Positions 43,784 to 53,666 of a stretch of 58,662 nt of DNA are shown here, one piece after another (positions within the stretch are counted from its first letter, which is position 1; the number at the start of each line of letters is the position of its first letter). Location of the stretch: the NCBI GenBank assembly GCA_947492925.1, contig CANLOQ010000011.1, positions 1 to 58,662 on the forward strand. Reading direction: 5' to 3'. The notes under the pieces are model-generated. The model had not been told where the DNA came from and did no database searches. It saw only the letters and a program-made list of their open reading frames with translations. The position numbers and the translations under genes were made by a program. The stretch comes from an uncultured Sulfitobacter sp. (GTDB lineage Bacteria; Pseudomonadota; Alphaproteobacteria; Rhodobacterales; Rhodobacteraceae).

Positions 43784-44562
43784 CCCGTCTGGCGGGCAAG
43801 CGCATTGCCGTGATCGGGGCGGGATCGGTCGGTGACGGGATGGGCAATGGCAAGGCCGCCGCACTGCGGTTTGCCGAGGAAGGCGCGCGTGTGATGTGCG
43901 TGGACAGAGACGGCAAGGCGGCACAGGCCACTGTTGCGCAGATAGACGCGGCAGGCGGCAACGACGGGGCCGCGCTGACGCTGGACGTCACGGATGCCAG
44001 TGCAGCAGAGACGCTGGTGCAGGCGATGCAGGACCGCTTTGGCGGGATCGACGTGCTGCATTTCAATGTCGGTGCGTCGCGGACCGGGGGCATCACACAG
44101 ATCACCGATGCGGACTGGAACCAGATATTCGAGATCAACCTGACCTCTGCCATGCGGCTGAGCCGGGCGGTGATTGCACCGATGCGCGCGGCAGGTCAGG
44201 GTGCGTTGACCTTTGTATCATCGCTGGCCGCTGTCATGTCGGGACCTTATGCCTATACGTCTTATGAAGTGTCCAAGGCGGCGCTGTGCCGCTTGTCGCG
44301 GTCCGTTGCACGAGAGCATGCAGGCCACGGCATACGGGCCAATGTGATCCTGCCGGGGATGATCGACACACCGCACGTGGCGCATTTTGTGGCCGGAGAC
44401 AAAGACCCCGAAACACTGGCCGCAGAACGGGCGGCTGCCGTGCCGATGGGCCGTCAGGGCAGTGCGTGGGACGTTGCACATGCGGCGGTGTTTCTGGCGT
44501 CGGACGAGGCGGGTTATATCACCGGTGCGGAACTGCGGGTGGATGGGGGGCTGTCGCTTTAG
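43780..44562 (+). CDS. short-chain dehydrogenase/reductase (SDR)
   Basis: 260 residues from the GTG at 43780. The NAD site is IAVIGAGSVGDGMGNGKAAA; the catalytic motif is SSLAAV with YTSYEVSKAAL (Tyr and Lys of YxxxK); the usual NNAG is FNVGAS. The end GYITGAELRVDGG is classical. It probably oxidises a hydroxyl intermediate of the TRAP-imported substrate, being the last gene of the operon. There is no terminator of textbook strength visible in the 184 bases before cydA. Confidence 0.88.
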   Translation: MTRLAGKRIAVIGAGSVGDGMGNGKAAALRFAEEGARVMCVDRDGKAAQATVAQIDAAGGNDGAALTLDVTDASAAETLVQAMQDRFGGIDVLHFNVGASRTGGITQITDADWNQIFEINLTSAMRLSRAVIAPMRAAGQGALTFVSSLAAVMSGPYAYTSYEVSKAALCRLSRSVAREHAGHGIRANVILPGMIDTPHVAHFVAGDKDPETLAAERAAAVPMGRQGSAWDVAHAAVFLASDEAGYITGAELRVDGGLSL

Positions 44563-44746
44563 CGCCGCCCTTTGCAGCGGGATCAGCCCCTGCCCGACCC
44601 CTGCCCTACCAAGACGGATCAAACCGCTGCCGGGCCCGGCGGAATGCTGTGGCGTGTGGCCTGCGTGATCTGGTCGCATTCGCCTGTCAATCGGGGCAAG
44701 CGAGCCCATATGTGCATCAAAGAATAGTAATCAAGGACGAACCCGG

Positions 44747-46156
44747 ATGTTGGACACACTCCTGCTCTCGCGCATTCAATTTGCAGCGAATATTTCGTTT
44801 CATATTCTGTTCCCCACGATCACCATCGCGTTGGGCTGGGTGCTTTTGTATTTTCGCATCCGCTATAACCGCAGCGGTGAATCGCGCTGGATGGAGGCTT
44901 ATGGCTTCTGGGTGAAGATCTTTGCCCTGTCCTTTGCGATGGGCGTTGTGTCGGGCATCACGATGTCGTTCCAGTTTGGCACCAACTGGCCGGGTTTCAT
45001 GGAGATCGTTGGCAATATCGCGGGGCCACTTTTGGCCTATGAGATCATGACCGCGTTTTTCCTTGAGGCGGTTTTCCTGGGTATCATGCTGTTCGGGTTC
45101 AGCCGCGTGCCGCGCTGGCTGCATACCGGCGCGACCTTTCTGGTGGCCTTTGGCACCACGATGTCGACCTTCTGGATCATCGTTCTCAACAGCTGGATGC
45201 ACACGCCGCAAGGCTTTGAAATGATTGACGGGGTGGCCCATGCGACCGATTGGTGGGCGATCATCTTTAACCCGTCGATGCCGTACCGCTTTTTCCACAT
45301 GCTGTTGGCCAGTTTCCTGACCGTCAGTTTCCTGATTGCTGGTGTGAGCGCCTTCCGCTGGTTGATTGGCGGGCGCACCAAGGGGGTGCGGGTGGCGCTG
45401 CGCACATCGCTGTTTATGGCGGCACTGCTGATCCCGGTTCAGATTTTTGTGGGTGACCTGCACGGGTTGAATACCAAGGAATATCAGCCTGCGAAAGTGG
45501 CCGCGATGGAAGGCATCTGGGAGACCGAGCGCGGTGCGCCATTGCTGTTGTTTGCCCTGCCGGACGAAGAGGCACGCGAGAACCATTATGAGGTGGGCAT
45601 CCCCGGCCTTGCGTCTTTCATCCTGACGCATGAGTGGGACGGCGAGGTCAAGGGTTTGAACGAGTTTGTGGCCGAGGATGGCACGGCCCTGCACCCCCGC
45701 GTGGCACCGGTGTTCTGGTCCTTCCGCGTGATGGTGGGCACCGGCATGCTGATGCTGCTGATCAGTTGGGCGGGCGCGGTGATGATGCTGCGCAAGCGCG
45801 CTGACGGCACAGGACGGCGCGGGGTGGACGGTATGCCCAAGGTGTTCCTGTTTGGACTGGTGGGTATGACGTTCAGCGGCTGGCTGGCCACGCTGGCCGG
45901 TTGGTATACCACCGAAATCGGGCGTCAGCCGTGGCTGGTACAGGGCGTGATGACCACCAAGGAAGCGGTGGCCGACGTGCCCGCGCCGATGGTTCTTTCG
46001 TCGCTGATTGCCTATCTTGCGGTCTATGCGATCCTTTTGGGCGCGTATATCGGAGTGATCTTTTATCTGGCGCGGCGTGCGTCCAACGGGCAGTCGATTG
46101 AACCGCGTCTGCCGCAATCCGAAGACGCGCAGGTGCGCGCCCTTCCGGCGGAGTAG
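44747..46156 (+). CDS. cydA: cytochrome bd-type quinol oxidase subunit I, cyanide-insensitive (short Q loop)
   Basis: 469 residues. Heme ligand His19 in ISFHILFPT, a second His in FFHMLLASFL and the Met in FRVMVGTGML are in place, as are GNWxGF-type NWPGFMEIVGN and EAVFLGIMLFGF. The region after PVQIFVGDLHGLNTKEYQPA shows the short quinol-binding loop of the CioA type. The enzyme reduces oxygen to water with quinol electrons at low oxygen and resists cyanide. The cydB gene follows 3 bases later. Which signal induces it is not visible. Confidence 0.95.
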   Translation: MLDTLLLSRIQFAANISFHILFPTITIALGWVLLYFRIRYNRSGESRWMEAYGFWVKIFALSFAMGVVSGITMSFQFGTNWPGFMEIVGNIAGPLLAYEIMTAFFLEAVFLGIMLFGFSRVPRWLHTGATFLVAFGTTMSTFWIIVLNSWMHTPQGFEMIDGVAHATDWWAIIFNPSMPYRFFHMLLASFLTVSFLIAGVSAFRWLIGGRTKGVRVALRTSLFMAALLIPVQIFVGDLHGLNTKEYQPAKVAAMEGIWETERGAPLLLFALPDEEARENHYEVGIPGLASFILTHEWDGEVKGLNEFVAEDGTALHPRVAPVFWSFRVMVGTGMLMLLISWAGAVMMLRKRADGTGRRGVDGMPKVFLFGLVGMTFSGWLATLAGWYTTEIGRQPWLVQGVMTTKEAVADVPAPMVLSSLIAYLAVYAILLGAYIGVIFYLARRASNGQSIEPRLPQSEDAQVRALPAE

Positions 46157-46159
46157 AAC

Positions 46160-47170
46160 ATGTATACCTTCGGTGATCCGACCCAGTGGCTGCCCTTTGT
46201 TTTTGCGGGGCTGATGGGGGTGTCGATCCTTGTCTATGTGATCCTTGACGGGTTCGACCTTGGCGTGGGGGTTCTGTTCCCCCTTGCCAATGAGGAAGAA
46301 AAGGATGCGATGATTGCGACGATCGGGCCATTCTGGGACGCCAATGAGACGTGGCTGGTGCTCGCGATCGGATTGATGCTTGTGGCCTTTCCAACAGCGC
46401 ACGGGGAGATCCTGACAGCGTTGTATGCGCCTGTTGTGATCATGTTGATCGGTTTGATCCTGCGCGGTGTGGCGTTTGAGTTTCGGGTCAAGGCCCCGGC
46501 GGCCTACAAGCGGCTGTGGAACAATGCGTTTTTTACCGGATCACTGATGACGTCATTAAGCCAGGGCTTCATGCTGGGCCTTTATGTGATGGGTCTGGAC
46601 TGGACCCTTGGGCATGTGGCCTTTGCCATGCTGACGGCGGTGTTTCTGACCGTGGGCTATTCGTTTATCGGGGCGACCTGGATGATTCACAAGAATTCGG
46701 ATGCGTTGCAGTTGAAGGCGGTGAAGTGGGCGCGGGGCGGCATCTGGGGTCTGATTCTTGGGGTTGGTGCCGTATCGCTTGCCACACCGTTTGTGAGCGC
46801 GCGGATTTTTGACAAGTGGTTTAGCTTTCCACAGATGCTGTGGCTGGCACCGTTGCCGATTGTGTCGGCGCTGCTGATCGGATGGTTGTGGTACATGCTG
46901 CGGCGGATGCCGTTTCGGCACGACAGGTGGAACTGGCTGCCGTTTGTGGCGGCCACGCTGTTGTGGACGATGGCATATGGCGGGATGGCATACAGCTTTT
47001 ACCCCTATGTGGTGCCAGAGAAGATCACGATCTACGAAGCGGCAAGCGCGCCGGAATCGCTGTTTATCATTCTGGTGGGGACATTGTTCGTGTTGCCCGC
47101 CATCGTGGGATACACACTGTTGTCGTACTGGATTTTCCGCGGCAAGGCGCGGGAATTGCGATATGATTGA
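46160..47170 (+). CDS. cydB: cytochrome bd-type quinol oxidase subunit II
   Basis: 336 residues with about eight membrane segments. Signature text: YVILDGFDLGVGVLFPL near residue 30, NETWLVLAIGLMLVAFPTAH, RGVAFEFR and the terminal VGYTLLSYWIF. It stabilises subunit I in the oxidase. Only an 11-codon frame follows, so the small CydX subunit is not visible. A strong terminator lies behind it. Confidence 0.95.
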   Translation: MYTFGDPTQWLPFVFAGLMGVSILVYVILDGFDLGVGVLFPLANEEEKDAMIATIGPFWDANETWLVLAIGLMLVAFPTAHGEILTALYAPVVIMLIGLILRGVAFEFRVKAPAAYKRLWNNAFFTGSLMTSLSQGFMLGLYVMGLDWTLGHVAFAMLTAVFLTVGYSFIGATWMIHKNSDALQLKAVKWARGGIWGLILGVGAVSLATPFVSARIFDKWFSFPQMLWLAPLPIVSALLIGWLWYMLRRMPFRHDRWNWLPFVAATLLWTMAYGGMAYSFYPYVVPEKITIYEAASAPESLFIILVGTLFVLPAIVGYTLLSYWIFRGKARELRYD

Positions 47171-47242
47171 ATGGCTTTCGGGATGGTGCGCGGCGTAAGC
47201 TGCGGTGCCCGGTGCAAGGCAGACATCGGGTAAGTAACGTGG

Positions 47243-47280
47243 GGCCGCGCATCGCTATGCGACTTGCGCGGTCTTCTTTT
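47243..47280 (+). terminator. intrinsic terminator of cydAB
   Basis: CCGCGCA (47245-47251) pairs with TGCGCGG (47265-47271), extended by flanking G-T and G-C pairs, and is followed by TCTTCTTTT. Textbook rho-independent terminator on the + strand, between convergent cydB and lepA. Confidence 0.8.
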
Positions 47281-47301
47281 GCCGATGAGAGTGGTCGGTT
47301 C

Positions 47302-49101
47302 TTAGCTGTCCATCTTCAGCGCTGAGATAAACGCTTCCTGCGGGATATCGACCTTACCGAACTGGCGCATCTTCTTCTTACCGGCCTTCTGCTTTTCCAG
47401 CAGCTTTTTCTTTCGCGTGGCGTCGCCGCCGTAGCACTTGGCGGTTACGTCCTTGCGCATTGCACTGAGGGTCTCACGCGCGATGACCTTGCCGCCGATC
47501 GCCGCCTGAATCGGGATTTTGAACATGTGGCGGGGGATCAGGTCTTTGAGCTTTTCCACCATCGCGCGGCCACGGGTTTCGGCGCGGTCGCGGTGGACCA
47601 TCATGGACAGGGCATCAACGGGTTCGTCGTTCACAAGGATCGACATTTTCACAAGGTTGTCCGTGCGGTAACCGACCATCTGATAGTCAAAGCTGGCGTA
47701 GCCCTTGGTCACTGATTTCAGGCGGTCGTAGAAATCAAACACCACTTCGTTCAGCGGCAGATCATAGACAGCCATCGCGCGGGAGCCGGCGTAGGTGAGG
47801 TCTTGCTGGATGCCGCGGCGATCCTGGCAGAGTTTCAACACGTCACCCAGATATTCATCGGGGACGAGGATCGTCGCCTTGATGCGCGGCTCTTCGATGT
47901 GGTCGACCAGCGTGAGGTCGGGCATGTCGGCAGGGTTGTGCAACTGCTCGACCGTGCCGTCCTTCATATGGATGTCGTAGATCACGCTGGGTGCGGTGGT
48001 GATGAGGTCGATGTCATACTCACGCTCGATCCGGTCGCGGATAACCTCGAGGTGCAAAAGGCCGAGGAAGCCGCAGCGGAAACCGAAGCCGAGGGCGGCG
48101 GAAGTTTCCATCTCGAAGCTGAAAGAGGCGTCATTCAGGGCGAGTTTCTCGATTGAATCGCGCAGGTCTTCGAAGTCGTTCGCATCGACGGGGAAGAGGC
48201 CACAGAAGACAACCGGCTGGGAGGGTTTGAAGCCCGGCAGCGCGTCGGTGGTGCCCTTTTTCTCGTGCGTGATCGTGTCACCCACGCGGGTATCGCGGAC
48301 CTGTTTGATGGAGGCGGTCAGGAAGCCCAGTTCGCCCGGGCCCAGCTCGTCAATCTCCGTCATGGCGGGGCGGAAGACGCCGATGCGGTCCACGTGGTGC
48401 GTGGAATTGTTGGAGAGCATGCGCACGCGTTCGCCCTTTTTCAGCACGCCGTCCATGATGCGCACAAGGACGATCACGCCGAGATAGCTGTCGTACCACG
48501 AATCCACCAGCATCGCCTTGAGGGGCGCGTCGCGGTTGCCCTTGGGGGCGGGGAGTTTGGTGACTATGGCTTCCAGCGTGTCCTCGATCCCGATGCCGGT
48601 CTTGGCAGAGACGCGGATGGCGTCTGTGGCGTCGATGCCGATGACGTCTTCGATCTGTTCGGCGACGCGGTCACAATCGGCCGCAGGCAGGTCGATTTTG
48701 TTGAGGACGGGGACGATTTCGTGATCGGCCTCAATCGCGTGGTAGACGTTGGCAAGCGTCTGCGCTTCGACCCCTTGGGTGCTATCCACCACCAGCAGCG
48801 AGCCTTCGACGGCGCGCATGGAGCGGGAGACCTCGTAGGCGAAATCGACGTGGCCGGGGGTGTCGATGAGGTTGAGGACGTATTCCTCGCCATCCTTGGC
48901 GGTGTAGTTGATGCGGACGGTCTGCGCCTTGATCGTGATCCCGCGCTCACGCTCGATGTCCATGCTGTCGAGCATCTGTTCCTTCATGTCCCGGTCCGCC
49001 ACGGTATTGGTGGACTGGATCAGGCGATCAGCGAGCGTGGATTTCCCGTGGTCGATATGGGCGACGATGGAGAAATTGCGGATGTGGGATAAGGGTGTCA
49101 T
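47302..49101 (-). CDS. lepA: elongation factor 4 (LepA)
   Basis: 599 residues, full length. The GTPase motifs [28 protein letters not shown] and NKIDLPAAD are intact, and the LepA-specific C-terminal text [16 protein letters not shown], then [20 protein letters not shown], sets it apart from EF-G. It back-translocates stalled ribosomes and is found in nearly all bacteria. It starts at the ATG at 49101 ([19 protein letters not shown]). It is single, convergent with cydB. Confidence 0.97.
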   Translation of the reverse strand: MTPLSHIRNFSIVAHIDHGKSTLADRLIQSTNTVADRDMKEQMLDSMDIERERGITIKAQTVRINYTAKDGEEYVLNLIDTPGHVDFAYEVSRSMRAVEGSLLVVDSTQGVEAQTLANVYHAIEADHEIVPVLNKIDLPAADCDRVAEQIEDVIGIDATDAIRVSAKTGIGIEDTLEAIVTKLPAPKGNRDAPLKAMLVDSWYDSYLGVIVLVRIMDGVLKKGERVRMLSNNSTHHVDRIGVFRPAMTEIDELGPGELGFLTASIKQVRDTRVGDTITHEKKGTTDALPGFKPSQPVVFCGLFPVDANDFEDLRDSIEKLALNDASFSFEMETSAALGFGFRCGFLGLLHLEVIRDRIEREYDIDLITTAPSVIYDIHMKDGTVEQLHNPADMPDLTLVDHIEEPRIKATILVPDEYLGDVLKLCQDRRGIQQDLTYAGSRAMAVYDLPLNEVVFDFYDRLKSVTKGYASFDYQMVGYRTDNLVKMSILVNDEPVDALSMMVHRDRAETRGRAMVEKLKDLIPRHMFKIPIQAAIGGKVIARETLSAMRKDVTAKCYGGDATRKKKLLEKQKAGKKKMRQFGKVDIPQEAFISALKMDS

Positions 49102-49168
49102 GGTGATGATATGTAGGGGTTTGACGGGGTGGTCAAGGTGGATTGGATGAGGTGGAAGGACGCGGGTT

Positions 49169-50683
49169 TTGAGCGAGGTTGATTTAAGTAATCCTGACGC
49201 GGCAAAAATTTGGTTCGCGGCTCAGGAGGCCTCCACAAAATGCACCGTTGCGAGTCGAAGTGCGATAAGGGTCTTGCCTAACATCATTGTTGTTTCTGAA
49301 GGCCGTTTCAATACGATTGCGTTGGCGGCATTTCGAGCCCTCCTTACTGCGGCCAGCTTCGGATCGAAGCGGATTGGGATTGCAGCTTCGCTCTCATCCT
49401 CATCTCTTTCTGCGCGCCTCGCCAGCAATGAAACAGCCCCTGGCGGTTTTGCTTTCGGGTCGGATGTCGATGCGGTATTTGCTGTAAGGGATGCTGTAAG
49501 AGCCGCAGCCTACTCCGCCAAATCTAAATCCGATGACTTTGCATATGAAGCGATTATTTCATCGGCAAATTCAGCGCAACATGCGAACAATTTAAGGCAA
49601 GATGCGGCATCATTCGAGGGTGCTGTTCTCGCGTCGATTTTCGGCGCCGCTACTGCAGATGCTAAGAAACTGAGTCAAAGGGTAGCATTTGGTCCCCTAT
49701 GGGACGCTGTGGATATTCCAGTAGCGTTGCTCCAAAATAATATTGTCTTCGTGGAACAATTAGCTGGCGAGCCCGATTGGACATTCTGGCGTCGGTGGTA
49801 CCTTTCCATGTGGGATGGCACATGGACGGACTGGGATCTGGCGCATGAGGTCGCCAAGATTGAGAATGACGTCTGGGAGGGTGAGGACGCGCTGGCGAAG
49901 GTTGCGGCGCGGATACGGGAGATTGAGGCAAATCTCCTTCAGGCACGAGCACCGCAGGCGGAGCAGGTCCTTTTCGATCAGACAACACAGAAATTCACTG
50001 TAGAGCCGATTGACGTTGCAAAACCGGACCTACTCGGGGCCACATTGATTCAGTTGGAGGACGCGCTGGAGGACGTTCTTGCCAGTGCGTCGAACGGCTT
50101 GCAGGAGACCGCACGCGAAGTGCGGGTTGTCAGGCGCGTCATCGAGAAACACGGGAACAACCCGCAGCAGATCGAGATGGGATGTGTCAGTGCTCATGCG
50201 GGGTTAACGCGACAGATCGCGGCTGGAGAACTACCGCCGAGCGAAGAAAATCTGGCTTTTCAAGCTGCGTTGGAAGAAACCGCTGTGGGGATCAGGGCCA
50301 CACATTCTGATGTGGCAGAAAACCGCAAGATACTCACGCAGCAGAAAATATCTGAGATTTCGAAGAAAGACCGGGAGGAATTGGAGAAGGCGCTTCCGCT
50401 GCTTGTTGCGATTTCAGATGCCGACTTGGCTGATGATTGGTCACATGACATTCCCGCGCTGGTCAATTCGTCCGTTGGGCCGCTGCCATCCGGTGCGCCG
50501 GCATTGCCGGGGGCGGATGAGGCGAACCGGTTATTCAGCAGGGTTGCGAAGATCAGTATTTGGATGCGCATGGGAAAGGTCATTCACGCGATTGATGGGA
50601 GTGCAGTCTACAAAGGGGGGCGAATTGCGGTGACGATCGCGGGCTTGGTCGCAATCGGCTTAAGGCTATTCGCTTTGATCTGA
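49169..50683 (+). CDS. FWRxWY protein A, C-terminally membrane anchored, unknown function
   Basis: 504 residues from a TTG at 49169 with GGAAGGA upstream. The N-terminal 255 residues match the neighbouring gene at 50819 in order and spacing: DLS, an RVL/RVF segment, FRAL at 55-58 in both, and FWRRWY (206-211) followed by W..A...[10 protein letters not shown] and [11 protein letters not shown]. The extra C-terminal half is helical ([29 protein letters not shown]) and ends in one membrane helix ([19 protein letters not shown]). It is markedly AT-richer than its neighbours (about 48% GC in one sampled line). No known function. From memory, the W-FW..WY pattern occurs in many alphaproteobacterial hypothetical proteins. 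Confidence 0.75.
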   Translation: MSEVDLSNPDAAKIWFAAQEASTKCTVASRSAIRVLPNIIVVSEGRFNTIALAAFRALLTAASFGSKRIGIAASLSSSSLSARLASNETAPGGFAFGSDVDAVFAVRDAVRAAAYSAKSKSDDFAYEAIISSANSAQHANNLRQDAASFEGAVLASIFGAATADAKKLSQRVAFGPLWDAVDIPVALLQNNIVFVEQLAGEPDWTFWRRWYLSMWDGTWTDWDLAHEVAKIENDVWEGEDALAKVAARIREIEANLLQARAPQAEQVLFDQTTQKFTVEPIDVAKPDLLGATLIQLEDALEDVLASASNGLQETAREVRVVRRVIEKHGNNPQQIEMGCVSAHAGLTRQIAAGELPPSEENLAFQAALEETAVGIRATHSDVAENRKILTQQKISEISKKDREELEKALPLLVAISDADLADDWSHDIPALVNSSVGPLPSGAPALPGADEANRLFSRVAKISIWMRMGKVIHAIDGSAVYKGGRIAVTIAGLVAIGLRLFALI

Positions 50684-50818
50684 ATTTAGAATGTCACGGG
50701 CTACCCCCCGCTCTGGCTCGTCCTCCCCTTAAAGGCTGCCCATTTGGTGAACCCGCGCATCCGGCGTAGGGTGCTTTGGGACGGGTTCGTTCCGAGCGCG
50801 ACCATTTGGGGAAATACG

Positions 50819-51553
50819 ATGACCAACCTTGATCTGAGCGATCACGACACGCTGCGCGCGTGGCTGAAACCCTTTTCAAAGCGCAAGCGCGCGTTGCTGA
50901 TGTGCCGGGCGAACCTGCGGGTGTTTGCGCATGTGGGGCTTTATCCGGGCGCTGATCCGGAGGAGGTGATCCTGCCGTGTTTTCGGGCGCTGATGACCTC
51001 GGCGGCCTTGGCGCGGGGGATTGAGGACCGGTCTGCGAAGAAGTTGCGGAATATAGGCTGGGCCGCGGAATGTGCGATTGATGCGCAGGCCCACCAGACA
51101 CCGGCGGATTATCCACCGGAATCAGCGGGATATGCTGTCAGCGCCGTGAACACGTCGCGGTCTGTTGCGGCCTATGCGATTTCGACGGCGGCCGATTCCG
51201 CCGAAGAAGCCGCGCGGGGCACCGGTGGTCGGGCGGCCTATGCTGCGCTGCTGGCAGACGGGGCTTTGCCCGAGACCTCGACGCGCTGGGGGCCGGTCTG
51301 GGCCAAGGGGCAGTGCCCGAAAGAGCTGAAGGCGTGCCGCAAGGCGTTTGTGCAAGTTCTGAAGGACGACAGCAATTGGGATTTCTGGCGGATTTGGTAC
51401 GGGCAGATGCGCAAGGGCACGTTTGAAGAGTGGGAGACGCTGCGCCAGATCACGCTGATCCAGAACAAGGTCTGGACGCGCGGGCTGTCGGCGGTGGCGG
51501 GGGCGATTGCGGAGATTGAACGGGACAGGGACACGCGGAAAGTGCGGGCCTGA
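50819..51553 (+). CDS. FWRxWY protein B, unknown function
   Basis: 244 residues from the ATG at 50819 (GGGGAAA upstream). It corresponds to the N-terminal half of the 49169 protein: DLSDHD, LRVFAHVG, FRALMTSAAL at 55, an Ala-rich middle, NWDFWRIWYGQM at 187-198 and LIQNKVWTRGLSAVAGAIAEIE. It has no membrane helix and its GC content is normal for the genome (about 62% in a sampled line), unlike its paralogue. It may be the chromosomal form of a family of unknown role. No enzyme motif is seen. Confidence 0.75.
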   Translation: MTNLDLSDHDTLRAWLKPFSKRKRALLMCRANLRVFAHVGLYPGADPEEVILPCFRALMTSAALARGIEDRSAKKLRNIGWAAECAIDAQAHQTPADYPPESAGYAVSAVNTSRSVAAYAISTAADSAEEAARGTGGRAAYAALLADGALPETSTRWGPVWAKGQCPKELKACRKAFVQVLKDDSNWDFWRIWYGQMRKGTFEEWETLRQITLIQNKVWTRGLSAVAGAIAEIERDRDTRKVRA

Positions 51554-51692
51554 TCTTGCCCTGCCGGGCCCGACGGTGGTGTGATTTCGTGATTTGCCCC
51601 CCTGCCCCGAATGCGGCATACTGACTGCCAAGGCAGAAACCGGACCACCCAAGGGGCAAACCCATCGGTCCGCGGCAAAAGGCAGTGTGTGC

Positions 51693-52058
51693 ATGATACG
51701 TTTGAGTGTGGCGCTTGGGGCGCTTTTGGCTTTGGCCGCCTGTGGTGGCGGCAACCGGCTGGCGACCAGCAATCAGTTCAACAATCCGGTGGTGCAGTTT
51801 GCCACAGGTCCGATCCAGAAAGCCTGCCAGGCGCAGGGCCGCAAGCAGGCAAGCCGCGCGCGCTGTGGCTGTGTGCAGGCGGTGGCGGACCGCGAATTAT
51901 CGGCCAGTGACCAGCGGCGCGGGGCGCGATATTTCAGGGACCCGCATAAATTGCAGCAGGTGCGACAGAACCAGGATGGCAATGCCAGCAACCGGCGGTT
52001 CTGGGCGGCGTGGAAGTCCTATGGTCAGAAGGCCGCGCGGGTGTGTTCAGGCGTTTGA
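51693..52058 (+). CDS. small lipoprotein
   Basis: 121 residues. A lipobox MIRLSVALGALLALAAC puts the lipid-modified Cys at 17; the mature part has three more Cys (QKACQAQG, RCGCVQ, VCSGV), likely forming disulfides in the periplasm, and an Arg/Gln-rich middle. No named family is recognised. It stands alone on the + strand, with the LMW phosphatase operon convergent behind it. Confidence 0.75.
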   Translation: MIRLSVALGALLALAACGGGNRLATSNQFNNPVVQFATGPIQKACQAQGRKQASRARCGCVQAVADRELSASDQRRGARYFRDPHKLQQVRQNQDGNASNRRFWAAWKSYGQKAARVCSGV

Positions 52059-52130
52059 GGTGATGCGCGCGCGGTCTTTGGGATAGGATCGGGGCGGCAT
52101 TTCAACGCCCCTTGGGGCGCGGCAGGCGTA

Positions 52131-52595
52131 TCAGGTTTCGGATGTGATCGGCGGGCCGAAACGGTCCTTGAGCCGCTGTGCAATCTGGTCGCGGGCCGCG
52201 CGGAATTGCACCAGTTTGGCCTCGCGCCCCTCGCCCAGACCAGTGGGATCAAGGATCGGCCAGTATTCCACATCGAGGTGAAAGTAACGTGTCAGTTCCA
52301 GCGCCCGGCGCTGGCTGGCGGGGGACAGGGCAATCACCAGATCAAAGGATGACAGATCGTCGCCCCACTGCTCCATCTCGTCAAAGCTGCGGCTGCGGTG
52401 GCGGTGCAGTTCAACGCCCATTTCGGCGCAGACAGCGATGGAAAAGCCGTCGATCTCAAGGTCGTTCTTGACGCCGACGGACTGCACATAGGTGTCGGTG
52501 CCGTAGAATTTCTTCATTATGCCTTCGGCCATCGGGGAGCGGACCGCGTTGTGATCGCAACAAAACAGGACCGACTGGGGGAGCCTTTCCTCCAT
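52131..52595 (-). CDS. low-molecular-weight protein tyrosine phosphatase-like protein
   Basis: 154 residues. The C-x5-R-S loop is FCCDHNAVRSPMAEG (nucleophile Cys13, Arg19), with IDLS-like text in DLSSFDLVIALSPAS and an acid Asp in WPILDPTG near the C-terminus, as in LMW-PTP and arsenate reductases. It dephosphorylates tyrosine or a small phosphate ester. One base separates it from the UPF0262 stop. It is the last gene of the hisD operon. Confidence 0.88.
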   Translation of the reverse strand: MEERLPQSVLFCCDHNAVRSPMAEGIMKKFYGTDTYVQSVGVKNDLEIDGFSIAVCAEMGVELHRHRSRSFDEMEQWGDDLSSFDLVIALSPASQRRALELTRYFHLDVEYWPILDPTGLGEGREAKLVQFRAARDQIAQRLKDRFGPPITSET

Positions 52596-52596
52596 C

Positions 52597-53076
52597 TCAG
52601 CCGCCGAAGTGCAAAACGCAGATCAGGGTGAAGAGGCGGCGCGCGGTGTCGGTATCAATTTCGGCTTTGCCTTCAAGGCGTTCCTGCAACACCCGGGAGC
52701 CTTCGTTGTGGATGCCACGGCGGGCCATGTCGATGGTTTCAATCTGGGAGGGCGGCAGTTTCTTGACCGCGTCGAAATAGCTTTCGCAAATCTGGAAGTA
52801 GTCCTTCACCACCTGTCGGAAGGGCCCGAGCGAGAGGTGAAATTCTGCCGCTTTTTCAGCACTTTCCGTTTCGACATCGAAGACGAGGCGTTTGTCCCGG
52901 ATGGACAGGCCAAGGTGATAGGGCCCCTGCGGCACGGGCCGGTCGTCGCGGGAGGGAATGACAAAGGTATTGTCTTCCAGCAGGTCAAAAACGGCGACCT
53001 TACGCTCTTGTTCGATCTCGGGCGTGGGGGGCGGCAGGCCTGCGTCGTCAAGGTTGATGTGGCTGATGCGGGACAT
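52597..53076 (-). CDS. UPF0262 family protein
   Basis: 159 residues from the ATG at 53076, where the family start MSRISHINLDDAGLPPPTPE is found. LFVDVETE-type text (KRLVFDVETESAEKAAEFHL), FRQVVKDYFQICESYF and RRGIHNEGSRVLQERL are conserved. Function unknown; the family is almost confined to alphaproteobacteria and typically lies behind hisD, as here. Confidence 0.93.
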   Translation of the reverse strand: MSRISHINLDDAGLPPPTPEIEQERKVAVFDLLEDNTFVIPSRDDRPVPQGPYHLGLSIRDKRLVFDVETESAEKAAEFHLSLGPFRQVVKDYFQICESYFDAVKKLPPSQIETIDMARRGIHNEGSRVLQERLEGKAEIDTDTARRLFTLICVLHFGG

Positions 53077-53161
53077 GGGGCGCATCCTTTTCATTTGCGG
53101 GTTCGGTGGATGGATACGCCAGTGGCCCGCCGTTGGCAAATGTAACGCTGTGGCAGGCGGG

Positions 53162-53659
53162 TCAGGACGCGCCTGTGTGATGCACGATGTCGAAGCCTTC
53201 ATCAGCTTGAGGGGGCACGAAATGCCGGGTGATCTGGTCAAATACCACGTCTGACACCGCAAAGGGGTGTGCCCCGCTGGCGTTGCGGGTGTGCAGGCGG
53301 GCGCGGCAGACGTCATCGGGCGCGTCGAGGAAGTGCAGTCTGTGGGGCACCCCGGCGCTGTCGATCAGGGCGCGCATCCATTTGCGCCGCGCGGGCTGAT
53401 TGGCCTGAAAATCAAGCACGACCGACACCTGCGCGCCAAGGAGCGCCAGAATATGCGGGGTCATCGCATCCTGAAGGCGTTGAGAGAAACGCAGGTAATC
53501 GGCAATGCCGGCCATGTCATCACCGTAGAGGGTGGAAAGCAGGTTGTCTTCGCTGAGCAGGACGGTCCGGGGGCGAGTGGCAAGCTCTGCCGCGAGGGTC
53601 GACTTGCCCGACGCGATCTTGCCGCAGATCAGGTGAAGCATGGGTGAAGGAACGGTCAT
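53162..53659 (-). CDS. AAA-type ATP-binding protein, probable kinase
   Basis: 165 residues. P-loop GKIASGKST at 13-21, a DUF-like LLSEDNLLSTLYGDD where the acceptor or Mg-binding Asp lies, VVLDFQANQPARRKWMRALI and the lid-like RARLHTRNASGAHPF. It resembles small gluconate- or shikimate-like P-loop kinases (AAA_33). Substrate unknown. It is inserted seven bases behind hisD; an additional guest in the hisD-UPF0262 unit. Confidence 0.8.
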   Translation of the reverse strand: MTVPSPMLHLICGKIASGKSTLAAELATRPRTVLLSEDNLLSTLYGDDMAGIADYLRFSQRLQDAMTPHILALLGAQVSVVLDFQANQPARRKWMRALIDSAGVPHRLHFLDAPDDVCRARLHTRNASGAHPFAVSDVVFDQITRHFVPPQADEGFDIVHHTGAS

Positions 53660-53666
53660 GGCAGCG

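Noticed and set aside
44717-46402. 561-codon minus-strand frame opposite cydA
   Set aside because: Shadow of cydA: rich in His/Arg/Gln, with no conserved domain, while cydA has intact heme ligands.
47163-47198. 11-codon frame MIEWLSGWCAA directly behind cydB as a CydX-like subunit
   Set aside because: Far too short and without the hydrophobic helix of CydX; chance overlap with the cydB stop.
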